From an uncultured Eubacteriales bacterium (GTDB lineage Bacteria; Bacillota; Clostridia; Christensenellales; DTU072), in NCBI GenBank assembly GCA_949292905.1, contig CASFAV010000012.1:1-64000 (forward strand): a stretch of 64,000 nucleotides of DNA, in the 5' to 3' direction. A program made the translations under genes and the position numbers. Shown piece by piece: positions 33,520 through 42,439 of the stretch (its first letter is position 1; every line of letters begins with the position of its first letter). The notes under the pieces were generated by a model, which ran no database searches, had not been told where the DNA came from, and saw nothing but the letters and a program-made list of their open reading frames with translations.

Positions 33520-34491
33520 TCACGTTTCGCTTTCGCGGTATCTGCCGGGAGTGGTACCGAGCACGCGAGCAAAAAGTTTATAAACGCCCGAAGCGTTTTT
33601 GTAGCCGAGAGCTGCGGCTATTTCTTCAACGGATAAGCGCGTATCCCGTAGCATACGCTTCGCTTCTTCGAATTTCTTCGCTTCGACAAGTTCCGTAAAA
33701 GTTACACCGGTCAGTCTGAGTATCGTCCTTCCCGCATATCCCGCGCAATAGCCGGCGTGCGCCGCAAAATCCTTTAACGAGGCTTCGGTAAGATTTTTTT
33801 CGAGATATTCGTAGAGGATATCCGTAACGGCGTTATCGTCGCGCGCCGCGGAAGCGTCCTCTCCCCTCGAAATTTCTATAAATACAAGTTCGAGCAAATC
33901 GAGCGCCGCGCGTTCGGAATCCTTGCGCCCCGCGAAACTTTCCTCGACCGCTTTGTAAACATAATTCTCCGCGTCGGCGTTCAGCTTACAGAATATGTGT
34001 CCCGATTCGTTCCCGCAGTATCTTCCGAGAACGTATGCGAATTTACGGGGGATCACCGCTTTGACCACGACGTCCCCCGCTCTCGCTCTGCCTATCGCGT
34101 GCACGGCGCCCGGAAAAGTAAGAAACGCCTCGCCTTTGCCGATGCGGCGTACCGACTTTTCTTCCGGAAGATAAAGCGAGCACGAGCCCTTGTAAACGAA
34201 TACGAATTCGTAGAAATCGTGCCCGTGATAATAAGGTCTTTGCGAAGAAGTATGCTTTTTTATGTAAAACCGTTGCGAAGTCCTCACCGGCGTTACGCGC
34301 CATTCGCGCGGCTCCCCTACCGAATAATCGAATACCGTATCGCGGAAATCCTTGTCGTCAAGCGCTTCGAGAATTTCGTCGGCGTTCAGAAATTCTGCCT
34401 TAATCCTCTCTTTTATGCCGCTTTCGCTCAGAAAGTATTCCGAGTCGTCCGCTTCGTGCGCTTTGAGTATCTTGTCGAGCCTTACCCGCAT
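33520..34491 (-). CDS. AraC family transcriptional regulator
   Basis: A 323-residue regulator. The N-terminal half has a cupin-like sugar-binding fold, with HGHDFYEFVFVYKG (near 95) as the typical metal/ligand strand and a GEAFLTFPGAVHA strand after it. The last 100 residues are two helix-turn-helix units: SLKDFAAHAGYCAGY and LSVEEIAAALGYKNASGVYKLF, followed by GTTPGRYR. It is the last gene of the PadR-HAAS-lipoprotein unit, five bases after the lipoprotein stop, and has a weak ribosome-binding site. The 21-bp direct repeats just past its end suggest it activates the kinase-esterase operon. Confidence 0.92.
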   Translation of the reverse strand: MRVRLDKILKAHEADDSEYFLSESGIKERIKAEFLNADEILEALDDKDFRDTVFDYSVGEPREWRVTPVRTSQRFYIKKHTSSQRPYYHGHDFYEFVFVYKGSCSLYLPEEKSVRRIGKGEAFLTFPGAVHAIGRARAGDVVVKAVIPRKFAYVLGRYCGNESGHIFCKLNADAENYVYKAVEESFAGRKDSERAALDLLELVFIEISRGEDASAARDDNAVTDILYEYLEKNLTEASLKDFAAHAGYCAGYAGRTILRLTGVTFTELVEAKKFEEAKRMLRDTRLSVEEIAAALGYKNASGVYKLFARVLGTTPGRYRESET

Positions 34492-34496
34492 ATATA

Positions 34497-34970
34497 TTAT
34501 TCTTTATCCGTTATCTTTTCCGAAAAATATTCGTATCTTTCGCCCGTGCGGATAATGAGCGTGTATTGTTCGCTTCCGTCGTGATAGCTCGTCACCCCTA
34601 CGGTCGCGTATCCCGCGTCGTTGCCTTCCTCGTCCTTGAGGACGTATATCGACGATTTTCCTTCGATATACGTTTCTCCCACGAGAACGTATACCGAAGT
34701 AATACCCGCAGTCACGCGTTTCACGGTAAGCTTATCGCCCTCGACGGAAACTTTTATCTCTACGACTTCCGCTTCGGGATAGATTTCCGAATTGCTTTCG
34801 GAGCACTCCGTTATCACCGCTTCGCCGCCCACATTTTCAAGCACGTTGTCGAATACCCATTCGTGCCCCTCTATACGCACGTTGTATTCCTTACCGTCGC
34901 ACGCGCTCAAGGCGACCGCTCCGACGATTAAAGTTAGAATAAGACTGATTGCCGTTATCGTTTTTTTCAT
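34497..34970 (-). CDS. Small lipoprotein of unknown function
   Basis: A 157-residue lipoprotein. The signal peptide ends in ALSAC (Cys 24). The mature part is beta-rich, with alternating charged and hydrophobic strands and no recognised motif. An AAAGGA site lies nine bases upstream. It is placed between the HAAS membrane protein and the AraC regulator, all on one strand. A role in signal sensing with these regulators is possible, but only by position. Confidence 0.72.
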   Translation of the reverse strand: MKKTITAISLILTLIVGAVALSACDGKEYNVRIEGHEWVFDNVLENVGGEAVITECSESNSEIYPEAEVVEIKVSVEGDKLTVKRVTAGITSVYVLVGETYIEGKSSIYVLKDEEGNDAGYATVGVTSYHDGSEQYTLIIRTGERYEYFSEKITDKE

Positions 34971-34989
34971 TTCTTTTTTCCTTTATGCT

Positions 34990-35457
34990 TTATTGTCTTC
35001 TTTTGCGGGTAACGGTTGCCGCCACTCCGAGCGCGATTGCCGCGCATGCTGCGACCGCGCCGGCGCCGAGCGCCGCAGCATATACGTCGAAGCCCGCGCC
35101 TTCGACCTCTATGTCGGTCATCGCTTCCGCATAGCCTATAGCGCCCTCCGGTATACGTTGAACGCCGTAGCCCGCGGCAACGCCAAACGCAAGCGCAACT
35201 ACGGCAACGAACGCGAAAGCAAACGCAACTGCGGCAAGCCTCTTACGCCTGAGGCGCGCGCCGTCGACGCCGAAAGCGGCTTCCGTTTCTTTAACGTACT
35301 CGTCGGGAGCGCCCAGCCGCGATATCGTCTCCGCTTCGCTTTCTCCCCGATCCTTCGCGGTAGCGAATATGTCCTCCAGATCGCGCATGACTTCGTTCTT
35401 TTTATCGTGCGGAAGAGTCAGTTTCCTTCTTACCCGTGATATATAACTATTCTTCAT
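34990..35457 (-). CDS. HAAS-domain membrane protein
   Basis: A 155-residue protein. The first 65 residues are a HAAS (helical, PadR-associated sensor) domain, with LTLPHDKKNEVMRDLEDIF and the ISRLGAPDEYV segment. Two membrane helices follow at about 75-95 and 125-150. Proteins of this type are encoded beside PadR regulators and transmit membrane signals to them. It overlaps the PadR stop by 11 bases, so it is translationally coupled. Confidence 0.88.
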   Translation of the reverse strand: MKNSYISRVRRKLTLPHDKKNEVMRDLEDIFATAKDRGESEAETISRLGAPDEYVKETEAAFGVDGARLRRKRLAAVAFAFAFVAVVALAFGVAAGYGVQRIPEGAIGYAEAMTDIEVEGAGFDVYAAALGAGAVAACAAIALGVAATVTRKRRQ

Positions 35458-35800
35458 CTTCGGTATCTCCTATGAAGCCGTCCACGCAGACGGAGTAAGC
35501 GCGCCACAGCTTTTTGAGTTCCTTGAGCGTTCTCGCGCCATCCGGCGTAAGAGAATAGCTCTTGCGGTTGCCGCCGTTGGCGGGAGCGGGCACGAGGCTG
35601 TGCTCTATGAGCCCGCACGCTTCGAGCCGGTACAATATAGGATATACCGTGCCCTCGCGCGCATACCCCAGCACGTCGGCGCCCTTCGCGTTCAGTTCAT
35701 TGATGAGCTCGTACCCGTAACGCTCCTTCTTACCGATAAGCGCAAGCAATATCAGTTCCAACGAGCCTTTCTTGAATTGTCTTATGTAATTACCGTCCAC
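35447..35800 (-). CDS. PadR family transcriptional regulator
   Basis: A 117-residue winged-helix regulator of the PadR family: YIRQFKKGSLELILLALIGK starts helix 1, YGYELINEL is helix 2 and the wing ends in YSLTPDGARTL. It is normally a repressor that binds near its own promoter and is released by a small molecule or a HAAS partner. GTG start seven bases behind GGAG. First gene of a four-gene unit with HAAS, lipoprotein and AraC. Confidence 0.92.
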   Translation of the reverse strand: MDGNYIRQFKKGSLELILLALIGKKERYGYELINELNAKGADVLGYAREGTVYPILYRLEACGLIEHSLVPAPANGGNRKSYSLTPDGARTLKELKKLWRAYSVCVDGFIGDTEDEE

Positions 35801-35820
35801 ACGCTATCTCCGACAGCTAT

Positions 35821-35852
35821 TTAGCAATACTAATTAGCATAACAATATTATA
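35821..35852 (-). promoter_or_regulatory. Promoter and operator-like repeats of the padR operon
   Basis: A TATAAT box lies at 35847-35852 (minus strand). Downstream of it, over the start of transcription, TTAGCA occurs twice (35821-35826 and 35834-35839) around a CTAATTAG palindrome. The placement suits self-repression by PadR. Confidence 0.5.
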
Positions 35853-36000
35853 TCTTCCGACGCCCCGCCTGTCAAGCACGAAGACAAACAAAAACGGGGA
35901 GAAGGCGTGCTCCTTCTCCCCGTCATTCGGGTCGATTATCCTTATCCGAACTCTTTCTGCGTACGGTAATGTCGAAATATAAATGTTTTTGTATCCTGCG

Positions 36001-36441
36001 CTACAGAATAGTCACCGTTCCGTCTTCGTCCACGCGCAACCTGTCTCCGGTACGCACGGTGGAGAGGAATTCCTCACCGAGCTTGTCTACAGCTATCACG
36101 TCGCTCGACTCCCATACCTTAGCGAGCACTATCCCGCTTGCGGCAAGCGAATCGATGTGCTCGGAGAAAAGGAAACACGCGGGATTTATCTTCATCGAGC
36201 ACACCGTCTGTATCACGAGGCCTCCGGTAGTCGAGCCTATCGTTATAGGAAGACACAGCGCTTTACCGGTAATGTTCTTACCGAATATGTCGGGATTGTT
36301 CTGATCGGATACTATGACTTCCTTTTTGTTGCCCATGGCGCTTTTCTGGAAAGTAGCCAGAGTATTCACGCCGCCTTTAGACACCACGGCTTCGCCTTCC
36401 CAGCTCCCGCCGGCTATTACTCTGCCTTTGAATTTTTTCAT
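36001..36441 (-). CDS. Aconitase X small (swivel) subunit
   Basis: A 146-residue protein of the DUF126/aconitase-X swivel family, the small subunit that completes the active site of the large subunit encoded just before it. The conserved stretch GSTTGG near residue 68 and the KGGVNTLATFQ segment are seen. The start overlaps the large-subunit stop as ATGA. Known members are phosphomevalonate dehydratase in archaea and cis-3-hydroxyproline dehydratase in bacteria. Which substrate applies here is not visible; no mevalonate or hydroxyproline genes lie in the window. Confidence 0.85.
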   Translation of the reverse strand: MKKFKGRVIAGGSWEGEAVVSKGGVNTLATFQKSAMGNKKEVIVSDQNNPDIFGKNITGKALCLPITIGSTTGGLVIQTVCSMKINPACFLFSEHIDSLAASGIVLAKVWESSDVIAVDKLGEEFLSTVRTGDRLRVDEDGTVTIL

Positions 36442-37733
36442 TGTACGTCCTCCCCGGATACTATCTTAAGTATCTCTGCGTCTTTATAGTAGCGCGATAC
36501 GGAATACGTGCGCAGTTTGTTGCTGTTCGTCGCTATCGGCGTCGATTTGGTAAGCGGATTGTTGGTATACATCAGCGGACATATGCTCGTTATCCGCGCG
36601 CCCGTCGAAACAAGCGACGAATACAGCTTTGCGTTCTCCGCTTTGAATTTCTTTACCACGTACGGGCTTGCGCACAATACGGTGCGCACGGCGGTCTTCT
36701 TCCTTCCCCTCGCTTTTAAGGCATCCGTTACGGCTGTCGCCCAGTCCGTGAGTTGAGCATATGTAAGATGCGGACAGCCTATGAATACGAGCTTCGCTTC
36801 GGCGCCTTTTTTCCACATCACGGGATAAGAGGCATAGACTCTTTCGAGTTCTGCGTCGTCTATCACGTACGTCTCGGCGTCCTCTTTTACGAGCGACTCT
36901 CCGCTCTCCACGGCTTCCGGCGTCAGATTGTCTATATGGTATAGTCCCACCGCGCCGTTCGACGCGGTAGCAGCCCCGAAATCCTTAAGATACGCTTCGG
37001 CTTCCTCGTTGAGTTCCGTGCCCAGCCATTTGTCAAGCCCGTACACGTACGGCACGTCTTCCATGACCTTCATCCCTATCGCGCTTCCCAGTATCTGCGC
37101 TTCAGGTCTGGAAGTGGTTTTAACGTAGACTTTCCAGCTCGCTTTACGCCCCTCGTCGGTAAGCAACCCGAAATACGGTACGTATCCCACAACGGATCCG
37201 AATAAATCGAGCATGCCGGAATTGCGGTTGCACCGCGCGCCGAGTACGGAATTGGCGTACACCACGGCGGAAGATTCCGCCCAACTCAGAACGTCGCCTT
37301 TTTTCGGCACGTTCCCCACTTCCTTGAGATAGCAGGTACAGCTGAAAGCGTCGTCGTCGCGCAGACCCGTTTTTTTGAGCTGCGCTTCGTAATCCGCCTG
37401 CTTCGAATACATGAATTTGTCGAAAACGAGTCTCAATAAAGGATTGCACTTTACGTTCTCGTAATCGAGCGGGCGCGGATCTACGGTAAATTTCCCTTTG
37501 GCTTCGAGTCCCGCGCCTATAAGCTCGTCCATGGTACGGAAAAGAGGCTTCAGTAGTCCTATGCCGAAACTGGTCACCAGATGACCTTCGGCGTGCGTCA
37601 CGGGCACGAGCTTTTCCGCCCCGAAAATGTCGCCGAACATCACGAGCGTTCGCATCACTTTGGCTTTGACCTCGCCTTCGGCGCCGTCGAGTATCGCGCG
37701 CTGAGCGTCGGTAAGTTTCATTTTGTATTCCAT
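36438..37733 (-). CDS. Aconitase X large (catalytic) subunit
   Basis: A 431-residue protein of the aconitase X/DUF521 family. Cys residues for an Fe-S cluster are in FSCTCYLKE, LGARCNRNSG and SICPLMYT. The AESSAVVYANSV segment is typical of the family. It dehydrates a small hydroxy acid, either mevalonate 5-phosphate or cis-3-hydroxy-proline in characterised cases. The ATG has a GGGAG site. The leader of about 78 bases carries an 8-bp inverted repeat, CCGGAGCG/CGCTCCGG. First gene of the pair with the swivel subunit. Confidence 0.88.
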   Translation of the reverse strand: MEYKMKLTDAQRAILDGAEGEVKAKVMRTLVMFGDIFGAEKLVPVTHAEGHLVTSFGIGLLKPLFRTMDELIGAGLEAKGKFTVDPRPLDYENVKCNPLLRLVFDKFMYSKQADYEAQLKKTGLRDDDAFSCTCYLKEVGNVPKKGDVLSWAESSAVVYANSVLGARCNRNSGMLDLFGSVVGYVPYFGLLTDEGRKASWKVYVKTTSRPEAQILGSAIGMKVMEDVPYVYGLDKWLGTELNEEAEAYLKDFGAATASNGAVGLYHIDNLTPEAVESGESLVKEDAETYVIDDAELERVYASYPVMWKKGAEAKLVFIGCPHLTYAQLTDWATAVTDALKARGRKKTAVRTVLCASPYVVKKFKAENAKLYSSLVSTGARITSICPLMYTNNPLTKSTPIATNSNKLRTYSVSRYYKDAEILKIVSGEDVQ

Positions 37734-37817
37734 GTTACTCCCGTGTATCCCGGAGCGCCGAATTGAGTACGTTTGCGAGCTCCGCTCCGGTCAAGCCCTA
37801 TAGCGGCTTACGACTAT

Positions 37818-37846
37818 ATTATCGCATTAACCGACATATTTTTCAA
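37818..37846 (-). promoter_or_regulatory. Promoter of the aconitase X genes
   Basis: On the minus strand TTGAAA (37841-37846), 17 bases, GATAAT (37818-37823). Start near 37811. Confidence 0.7.
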
Positions 37847-38181
37847 TACCCAAAGTAAACGTTTCGAATATTATCCGTGATAAGCGCGCTTAGCTTAAAG
37901 AAGGGACCGCGCCCCTTCCGTGGGCTCGTATTCGGCTTTCGCCGCCGCGTCCATATCGTCAAATATTCATTATCCTTCAATAACGTTATTTTTGCGTTCG
38001 CTTCTTCCGAAGCAAGCACTATAGCGGTAAGTTCGTATATGGGGAATACCGTTGCGTTACGCGGAAAAAGTATCACGCCGAAAGCCTGACCCGCGGCGTG
38101 CGCGAGCGCAGCGTAATACGGATCGGTTATCTCTTTCGCCATTCGGTCATGGACGTATCGCACGAACGGGTATCCGATCAT
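37843..38181 (-). CDS. Possible small hypothetical protein
   Basis: A 112-codon frame with the same codon habits as the neighbours in its first two thirds (many ATA and GCG). The last third is basic and unconvincing. No ribosome-binding site precedes the ATG. It ends within the -35 box of the aconitase X promoter. It may be a real but unrecognised protein or the remnant of one. Confidence 0.3.
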   Translation of the reverse strand: MIGYPFVRYVHDRMAKEITDPYYAALAHAAGQAFGVILFPRNATVFPIYELTAIVLASEEANAKITLLKDNEYLTIWTRRRKPNTSPRKGRGPFFKLSALITDNIRNVYFGY

Positions 38182-38204
38182 TAAATAACGGATACCTGAA
38201 TATA

Positions 38205-39419
38205 TTATTTCTTATCGCCTTTATCGTCCGAAACGCGATACAGTTTCGCCATGCCCGCCTCGCTAGTTTCGCGGTAGCGGTTGCTGAGGTCCTTACCCGT
38301 CTCGTACATGACTTCTATTATCGTGTCGAGCGACACCGTGCGGGTAGCGAACAGGAAGTCGGCAAGCGACAACGAATTCAAAGCTCTCATCGCCGCGACT
38401 GCGTTACGCTCTATACAGGGTATCTGAACGAGCCCCGCCACGGGATCGCAGGTAAGCCCCAAATGATGTTCTATGGAAATTTCGGTAGCGTATTCTATCT
38501 GGTCGAGTCCGAGCTCGAATATCTCCGCGAGCCCTCCCGCCGCCATGGCGCAGGCGCTGCCTATCTCCGCCTGACAGCCGCACTCCGCTCCGGATATGGA
38601 AGCGTTTTTCTTGATAAGATCGCCTATAAGCCCCGCTACCGCAAGCCCCCTTATTATCGCGTCGCGCGTTACTCCTCTCGTTTTCTGGACGTAGAAGAAG
38701 GTGGCGGGAAGCACTCCGCAGGAGCCGCAGGTAGGCGCCGTGACTATGTTGCCGCCCGCGGCGTTCTCCTCGGCTACCGCGAATGCGTAGGAGCATACGA
38801 GCCTGTTTTCGCGAGTTTCGGGACTCTCGTCTATATGGCGTTGAAGATAGAGATACCTCGCTTTTCGCCTGACGTTCAAGCCTCCCGGCAAAATACCTTC
38901 CGCCGACAGTCCGCGCTTTATGGAATCGGTCATTGCGTCCCAGATGGTTTCGAGATATTCTTTTATGTCGGGCTCCGTTTCGAACACGTATTCGCTCAGA
39001 CGTATATCCTTATCGAGGCAATATGCTTTTATATCCGCGAAATGATCGTGCGGATACACTTCGGGGGTTATCACGGCGGGCTCGCCGACGATGCTGAATG
39101 CCCCGCCTCCAAGACTGTACGCGCGATGTCTTGCTATCGTCTCCGAGCCGTCGAGAACTTCCACGTCGAGCGTGTTAGGGTGCTCGATATTCGTTTCCGT
39201 CATATTGAATATTATCTCGGTATCGTCGCCCAGTACCTTTTTCAGGACCGTATCCGTACCGTGCCCCTTCCCCGTATGCGCGAGCGAGCCGTACAGTATC
39301 ACGCGAAAACGTTTACCGGGATATTTTTTAAGGAAAAACTGCGCTATTTTCTGCGGCGCCATGGTATGCGAGGAGGAAGGACCGCAACCGATTTGAAAAA
39401 GTTCTTTAAGGGATTTCAT
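38205..39419 (-). CDS. sdaA: L-serine dehydratase, iron-sulfur type, single chain
   Basis: A 404-residue enzyme that converts L-serine to pyruvate and ammonia. The serine-binding motif GPSSSHTMAP stands near the N-terminus. Cys of the [4Fe-4S] cluster occur in TCGSCG, ECGCQAEIGSACAMAAGG and CDPVAGLVQIPC. Alpha and beta parts are fused, as in the E. coli-type single chain. The start is the ATG at 39419 with a GGAG site; the frame is open 15 codons further. The oxygen-sensitive cluster fits an anaerobe. Confidence 0.92.
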   Translation of the reverse strand: MKSLKELFQIGCGPSSSHTMAPQKIAQFFLKKYPGKRFRVILYGSLAHTGKGHGTDTVLKKVLGDDTEIIFNMTETNIEHPNTLDVEVLDGSETIARHRAYSLGGGAFSIVGEPAVITPEVYPHDHFADIKAYCLDKDIRLSEYVFETEPDIKEYLETIWDAMTDSIKRGLSAEGILPGGLNVRRKARYLYLQRHIDESPETRENRLVCSYAFAVAEENAAGGNIVTAPTCGSCGVLPATFFYVQKTRGVTRDAIIRGLAVAGLIGDLIKKNASISGAECGCQAEIGSACAMAAGGLAEIFELGLDQIEYATEISIEHHLGLTCDPVAGLVQIPCIERNAVAAMRALNSLSLADFLFATRTVSLDTIIEVMYETGKDLSNRYRETSEAGMAKLYRVSDDKGDKK

Positions 39420-39569
39420 ATCACACACTCCGAAACTTCGGGGCGCGAGCTCGCGCCCAATCAATTATAGCAAAGTCGCGCCGCAAAATCAATAACGGTA
39501 TCGCGCTAATCGATATTTACTCTTTTCTTGTGACGACGAAAATGTTACAATGGATCCGCGAGGTGGAAC

Positions 39570-40568
39570 ATGAAGAAAACGATTGCCTTTACGATATTGC
39601 TTCTGATCTGTACCGCGTGCTCGCTCGCGCTTCTTCCCGCATGCACGGGCGCCGTGGAAATACCCGAAGAAAAAACGCTCGCTTCCGTACTCGAAGCGGG
39701 CGGCTACGAACTCGTATTCGCCGACGAATTCGACGGAAATTCCGTAGATTACACGAAGTGGAAAACGGGTTACGCGGGCGGCGTAAGGCGCGCCGCCTAT
39801 TACGAAGATTCCGCCGATACTCTTTTCGTCAAAGACGGAACGCTTACGATACGCACTCTGTACAAAGACGGTCAATACGGCGAAGGCTGGTATACCTCGT
39901 GGCTCGAGACCTCCACGCGGGACGAAGGCGCGGGAATGATACGAAGCGACGGTTACACGGGATTTTCCGCCACATACGGCTATTTCGAAGCGCGCTGTAT
40001 CGCGCCGCCCGCGGTGGGGATATGGTCGGCATTCTGGCTTATGCCCGACGAAAGCACGGGCATGAGCGAATCGGACGTACTCGGCACGGGCGCCGACGGC
40101 GTCGAGATAGACGTAATGGAATCGCCCTGGATGTATTCCCTCACGGACAAAGGTTCCAACGTACACGTCGTGCACGGGGACGGTTATTCCGCTACGAAAA
40201 CGGAAAGCTCGCCGCGTTATAAAATCCACGATATGTATACCGAATTCCACACTTACGGTGTCCTTTGGACGGAAACCGAATATATTTTCTATATCGACGG
40301 CGCGGAAACGTGGCGCACGTCGCACACGGTGGACGGCGTAACGCTCGGCGTATCTGAAGTAAAAGAATATATGATATTGTCCGTCGAAGTGGGCGGCTAC
40401 GAAGCGGAGGACGGCACGCTCGTGGAAGGCAAGAACGCCGACGGCTCCGACTTCTGGTGCGGCAACCCCGCCAAAAACGACAAAAGCAAATATTACGATT
40501 TCGTGATAGACTACGTGAGAGTTTACCGCTCTGCGCCGACTCTACCGCGCGACTCTACCGACGTATAA
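39570..40568 (+). CDS. Glycoside hydrolase family 16 lipoprotein
   Basis: A 332-residue secreted glucanase-like enzyme. Signal peptide with lipobox LLPAC (Cys 25). The GH16 fold begins with FADEFDGNSVDYTKW and has the catalytic motif EIDVME (Glu 179 nucleophile, Glu 184 acid/base). GH16 enzymes cut beta-1,3/1,4-glucans, agar-type galactans or xyloglucan; the sequence does not tell which. The C-terminal DFVIDYVRVYR strand is typical. It converges with the methyltransferase gene, overlapping it by 27 bases. Confidence 0.92.
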   Translation: MKKTIAFTILLLICTACSLALLPACTGAVEIPEEKTLASVLEAGGYELVFADEFDGNSVDYTKWKTGYAGGVRRAAYYEDSADTLFVKDGTLTIRTLYKDGQYGEGWYTSWLETSTRDEGAGMIRSDGYTGFSATYGYFEARCIAPPAVGIWSAFWLMPDESTGMSESDVLGTGADGVEIDVMESPWMYSLTDKGSNVHVVHGDGYSATKTESSPRYKIHDMYTEFHTYGVLWTETEYIFYIDGAETWRTSHTVDGVTLGVSEVKEYMILSVEVGGYEAEDGTLVEGKNADGSDFWCGNPAKNDKSKYYDFVIDYVRVYRSAPTLPRDSTDV

Positions 40569-41372
40569 AAGGTGGTCGCTGTAGGCGTAATATTGCGGAT
40601 TTTCACAGACTTTGAGGGATATTTCGAGATATTTTTCTCTGACCTTTTTACTAGCCGACTCGATTGCGGTAAGGCGCGGACCGGCAAGTCCTTCCTGTCC
40701 GAGAAGGGCGAGTTTCTCGAACCCGAGCCTTTCGAAAAAAGGCAGTACTTCGACGCTGTTGATGAAGGTTGCCTGCGTAAAAGCCTGTCCGCTCCACGAT
40801 TCGTCTTTCGCCATACGGTCGAAAAGATCGAGCGCGGGTTCGTCTATAAGATTTTCGGGCGCCGTGTCGAGATAATAATTGTATCCCGCGGTAATCGTTA
40901 TGAACGAAGCGAACAGTACCCCGTCGTCCGCTAGGTGCTTCTTCGCTTCCTCGACGCATTTTTCTCTGTCGCTTACCGCGGAAAGATGATAAAGCGGTCC
41001 CATGAGCAAAACGTTGTCGAACTTGCCGAGTCCTAACGCGGAAAGATCGCGTGCGTCGCAGACGTACGCTTCCGCCTTGACGCCGTATTCTCGGAATTTG
41101 CGTTTCGCGAGTTCCACGTTTCCTTCGCTCAGATCGACGAGCGTAACGTCGTATCCGAGTTCGGCAAGATACACGCTGTACCTGCCCGGACCGCCGCCTA
41201 TGTCGAGCACGGTTTTTCCGCGCATAAACTTTTTGAGGTAGCGCTTCGCTATCTCGAATTCGAAGCTGAACCCGCCGAGTCTTTCCCATTCTTTCTGCGC
41301 GTTCAGGTCGTAATTCTTCCTTACGGCTTCTATCTCTTTACGAGATTTGTCACTTTTGTTTCTACCGAACAT
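40542..41372 (-). CDS. Class I SAM-dependent methyltransferase
   Basis: A 276-residue methyltransferase with a Rossmann fold. Motif I is VLDIGGGPGRYSVYLAELGY (about 57-76), motif II ends in VTLVDLSEGNV, then DARDLSALG and LLMGPLYHL as motifs III/IV. The substrate is unknown; the family (PF08241/13649) includes small-molecule methylases. It has a GAGGA site. The 3' end overlaps the GH16 gene on the other strand, so transcripts converge. Confidence 0.88.
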   Translation of the reverse strand: MFGRNKSDKSRKEIEAVRKNYDLNAQKEWERLGGFSFEFEIAKRYLKKFMRGKTVLDIGGGPGRYSVYLAELGYDVTLVDLSEGNVELAKRKFREYGVKAEAYVCDARDLSALGLGKFDNVLLMGPLYHLSAVSDREKCVEEAKKHLADDGVLFASFITITAGYNYYLDTAPENLIDEPALDLFDRMAKDESWSGQAFTQATFINSVEVLPFFERLGFEKLALLGQEGLAGPRLTAIESASKKVREKYLEISLKVCENPQYYAYSDHLLYVGRVAR

Positions 41373-41442
41373 AACTTAATCCTCTACCGTAGGCTCTATC
41401 TTAAACCGCGTCGCGCATATCATGCGCGCATTGCTCGCGACT

Positions 41443-41970
41443 TTATTTGCCTTTCAATCTATCGATCATTTTTTTAAGATTTTCCGCGTTCTGCTCGTCG
41501 GATACCGTGGGGTCTTTCATGAATTTTTCGCAGGGAAGCTTTTTGCACCCGGAACAATCGGTCATACCTTTAGCCGTTACGCAACAATCGTATACCGGAC
41601 AGACGTCGTATCCTGCGTATTCAGACCAATATACTTTGCCTTTTATTTTGCGACAACCCGCGCACTTTACTGGAAAAGACTCGCATTCCGCGCAGACCGC
41701 GCCGCACGGCGAAGGCTCCGTAAATTCGTCCTTCCACAGCCACCAAGAACATTTGGAAAGATCGGGGGCGTCCGTATTGACAAAATATTCGACGGCGCGG
41801 TACAGATACAGCTGACAGCGGTCGATCTGTTCTCCGCGCAAAGCGCACTCCTCTGAATAAAGTTCGTCCGCCGTTTTCCCTTTTAACGACTCTATCGTCG
41901 TATACCCCATCGATATAAGATCTTTTTCGGTGGTTTTTCCGACGTTCGGTATTTTTCTCAGTTCTCCCAT
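41443..41970 (-). CDS. Helix-hairpin-helix plus DUF3795 zinc/cysteine protein
   Basis: A 175-residue protein. The first 75 residues are a Cdd1-like helix-hairpin-helix domain (IPNVGKTTEKDLISMGYTT). The rest is a DUF3795 domain with many Cys: CGAVCAEC, CAGC, CPVYDCC, CSGC and PCEKF, probably binding metal. The start chosen is the ATG at 41970 with AAGGAG about 13 bases upstream; the frame runs open 55 codons further, but that extension is basic and low in quality. The fusion of these two domains is known in Clostridia. Function unknown. Confidence 0.75.
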   Translation of the reverse strand: MGELRKIPNVGKTTEKDLISMGYTTIESLKGKTADELYSEECALRGEQIDRCQLYLYRAVEYFVNTDAPDLSKCSWWLWKDEFTEPSPCGAVCAECESFPVKCAGCRKIKGKVYWSEYAGYDVCPVYDCCVTAKGMTDCSGCKKLPCEKFMKDPTVSDEQNAENLKKMIDRLKGK

Positions 41971-41995
41971 ATTTCTAAAAATTCTCCTTGCGATT

Positions 41996-42439
41996 TCAGA
42001 ACCATTTGATCTTTTCGTCTTTGAAAACGGGCTCGTCAGAAACGGCGTACGGATCGTAATTGTCGATATTCGAGCCGTACTCTCTGAGATAGCATATTTT
42101 CCCGTCGCGCCATTCGGCGACGGTAATACCTTCAAAGCGATCCTCGCTACCGTCGGTCATGGCGCAGGCAAAATACCATTCGACTACGGTCCTGTCGCCT
42201 TTATGGTAAAAGTCCTTTATGTCCCATACTCTCACCTTGCCGCGACAGTTCCACTCGTCGAACCATTGACATATTCTTTTCAATCCCGCATATTTCGGTC
42301 CCCAGCTCTCGATATATACGGCGTCGGAGGCGAAAAGCTCCTCTATTCCCGTGCGGTCTGCCGTAAGCCACATACCGAACCAGGCGCGCAAAGCTTCTTC
42401 TTTATATGCGGGGTAATTTTGCTTAATATCTTTCGTCAT
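41996..42439 (-). CDS. Nuclear transport factor 2-like (SnoaL) protein
   Basis: A 147-residue protein of the NTF2-like fold: helix EEALRAWFGMWLTADRTGIEELF, then a strand/loop YIESWGPKYAGLKRICQWF and strands FEGITVAEWRDGKICYLREY. Homologues act as isomerases, hydrolases or binding proteins; no catalytic set can be named here. Its start overlaps the stop of the upstream membrane-protein gene by 17 bases, and a GGAGG site is present. Confidence 0.85.
   Translation of the reverse strand: MTKDIKQNYPAYKEEALRAWFGMWLTADRTGIEELFASDAVYIESWGPKYAGLKRICQWFDEWNCRGKVRVWDIKDFYHKGDRTVVEWYFACAMTDGSEDRFEGITVAEWRDGKICYLREYGSNIDNYDPYAVSDEPVFKDEKIKWF

Noticed and set aside
38052..39470. Long open frame opposite the serine dehydratase
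   Set aside because: Same reasons: it mirrors a clear gene, has skewed composition and lacks any motif.
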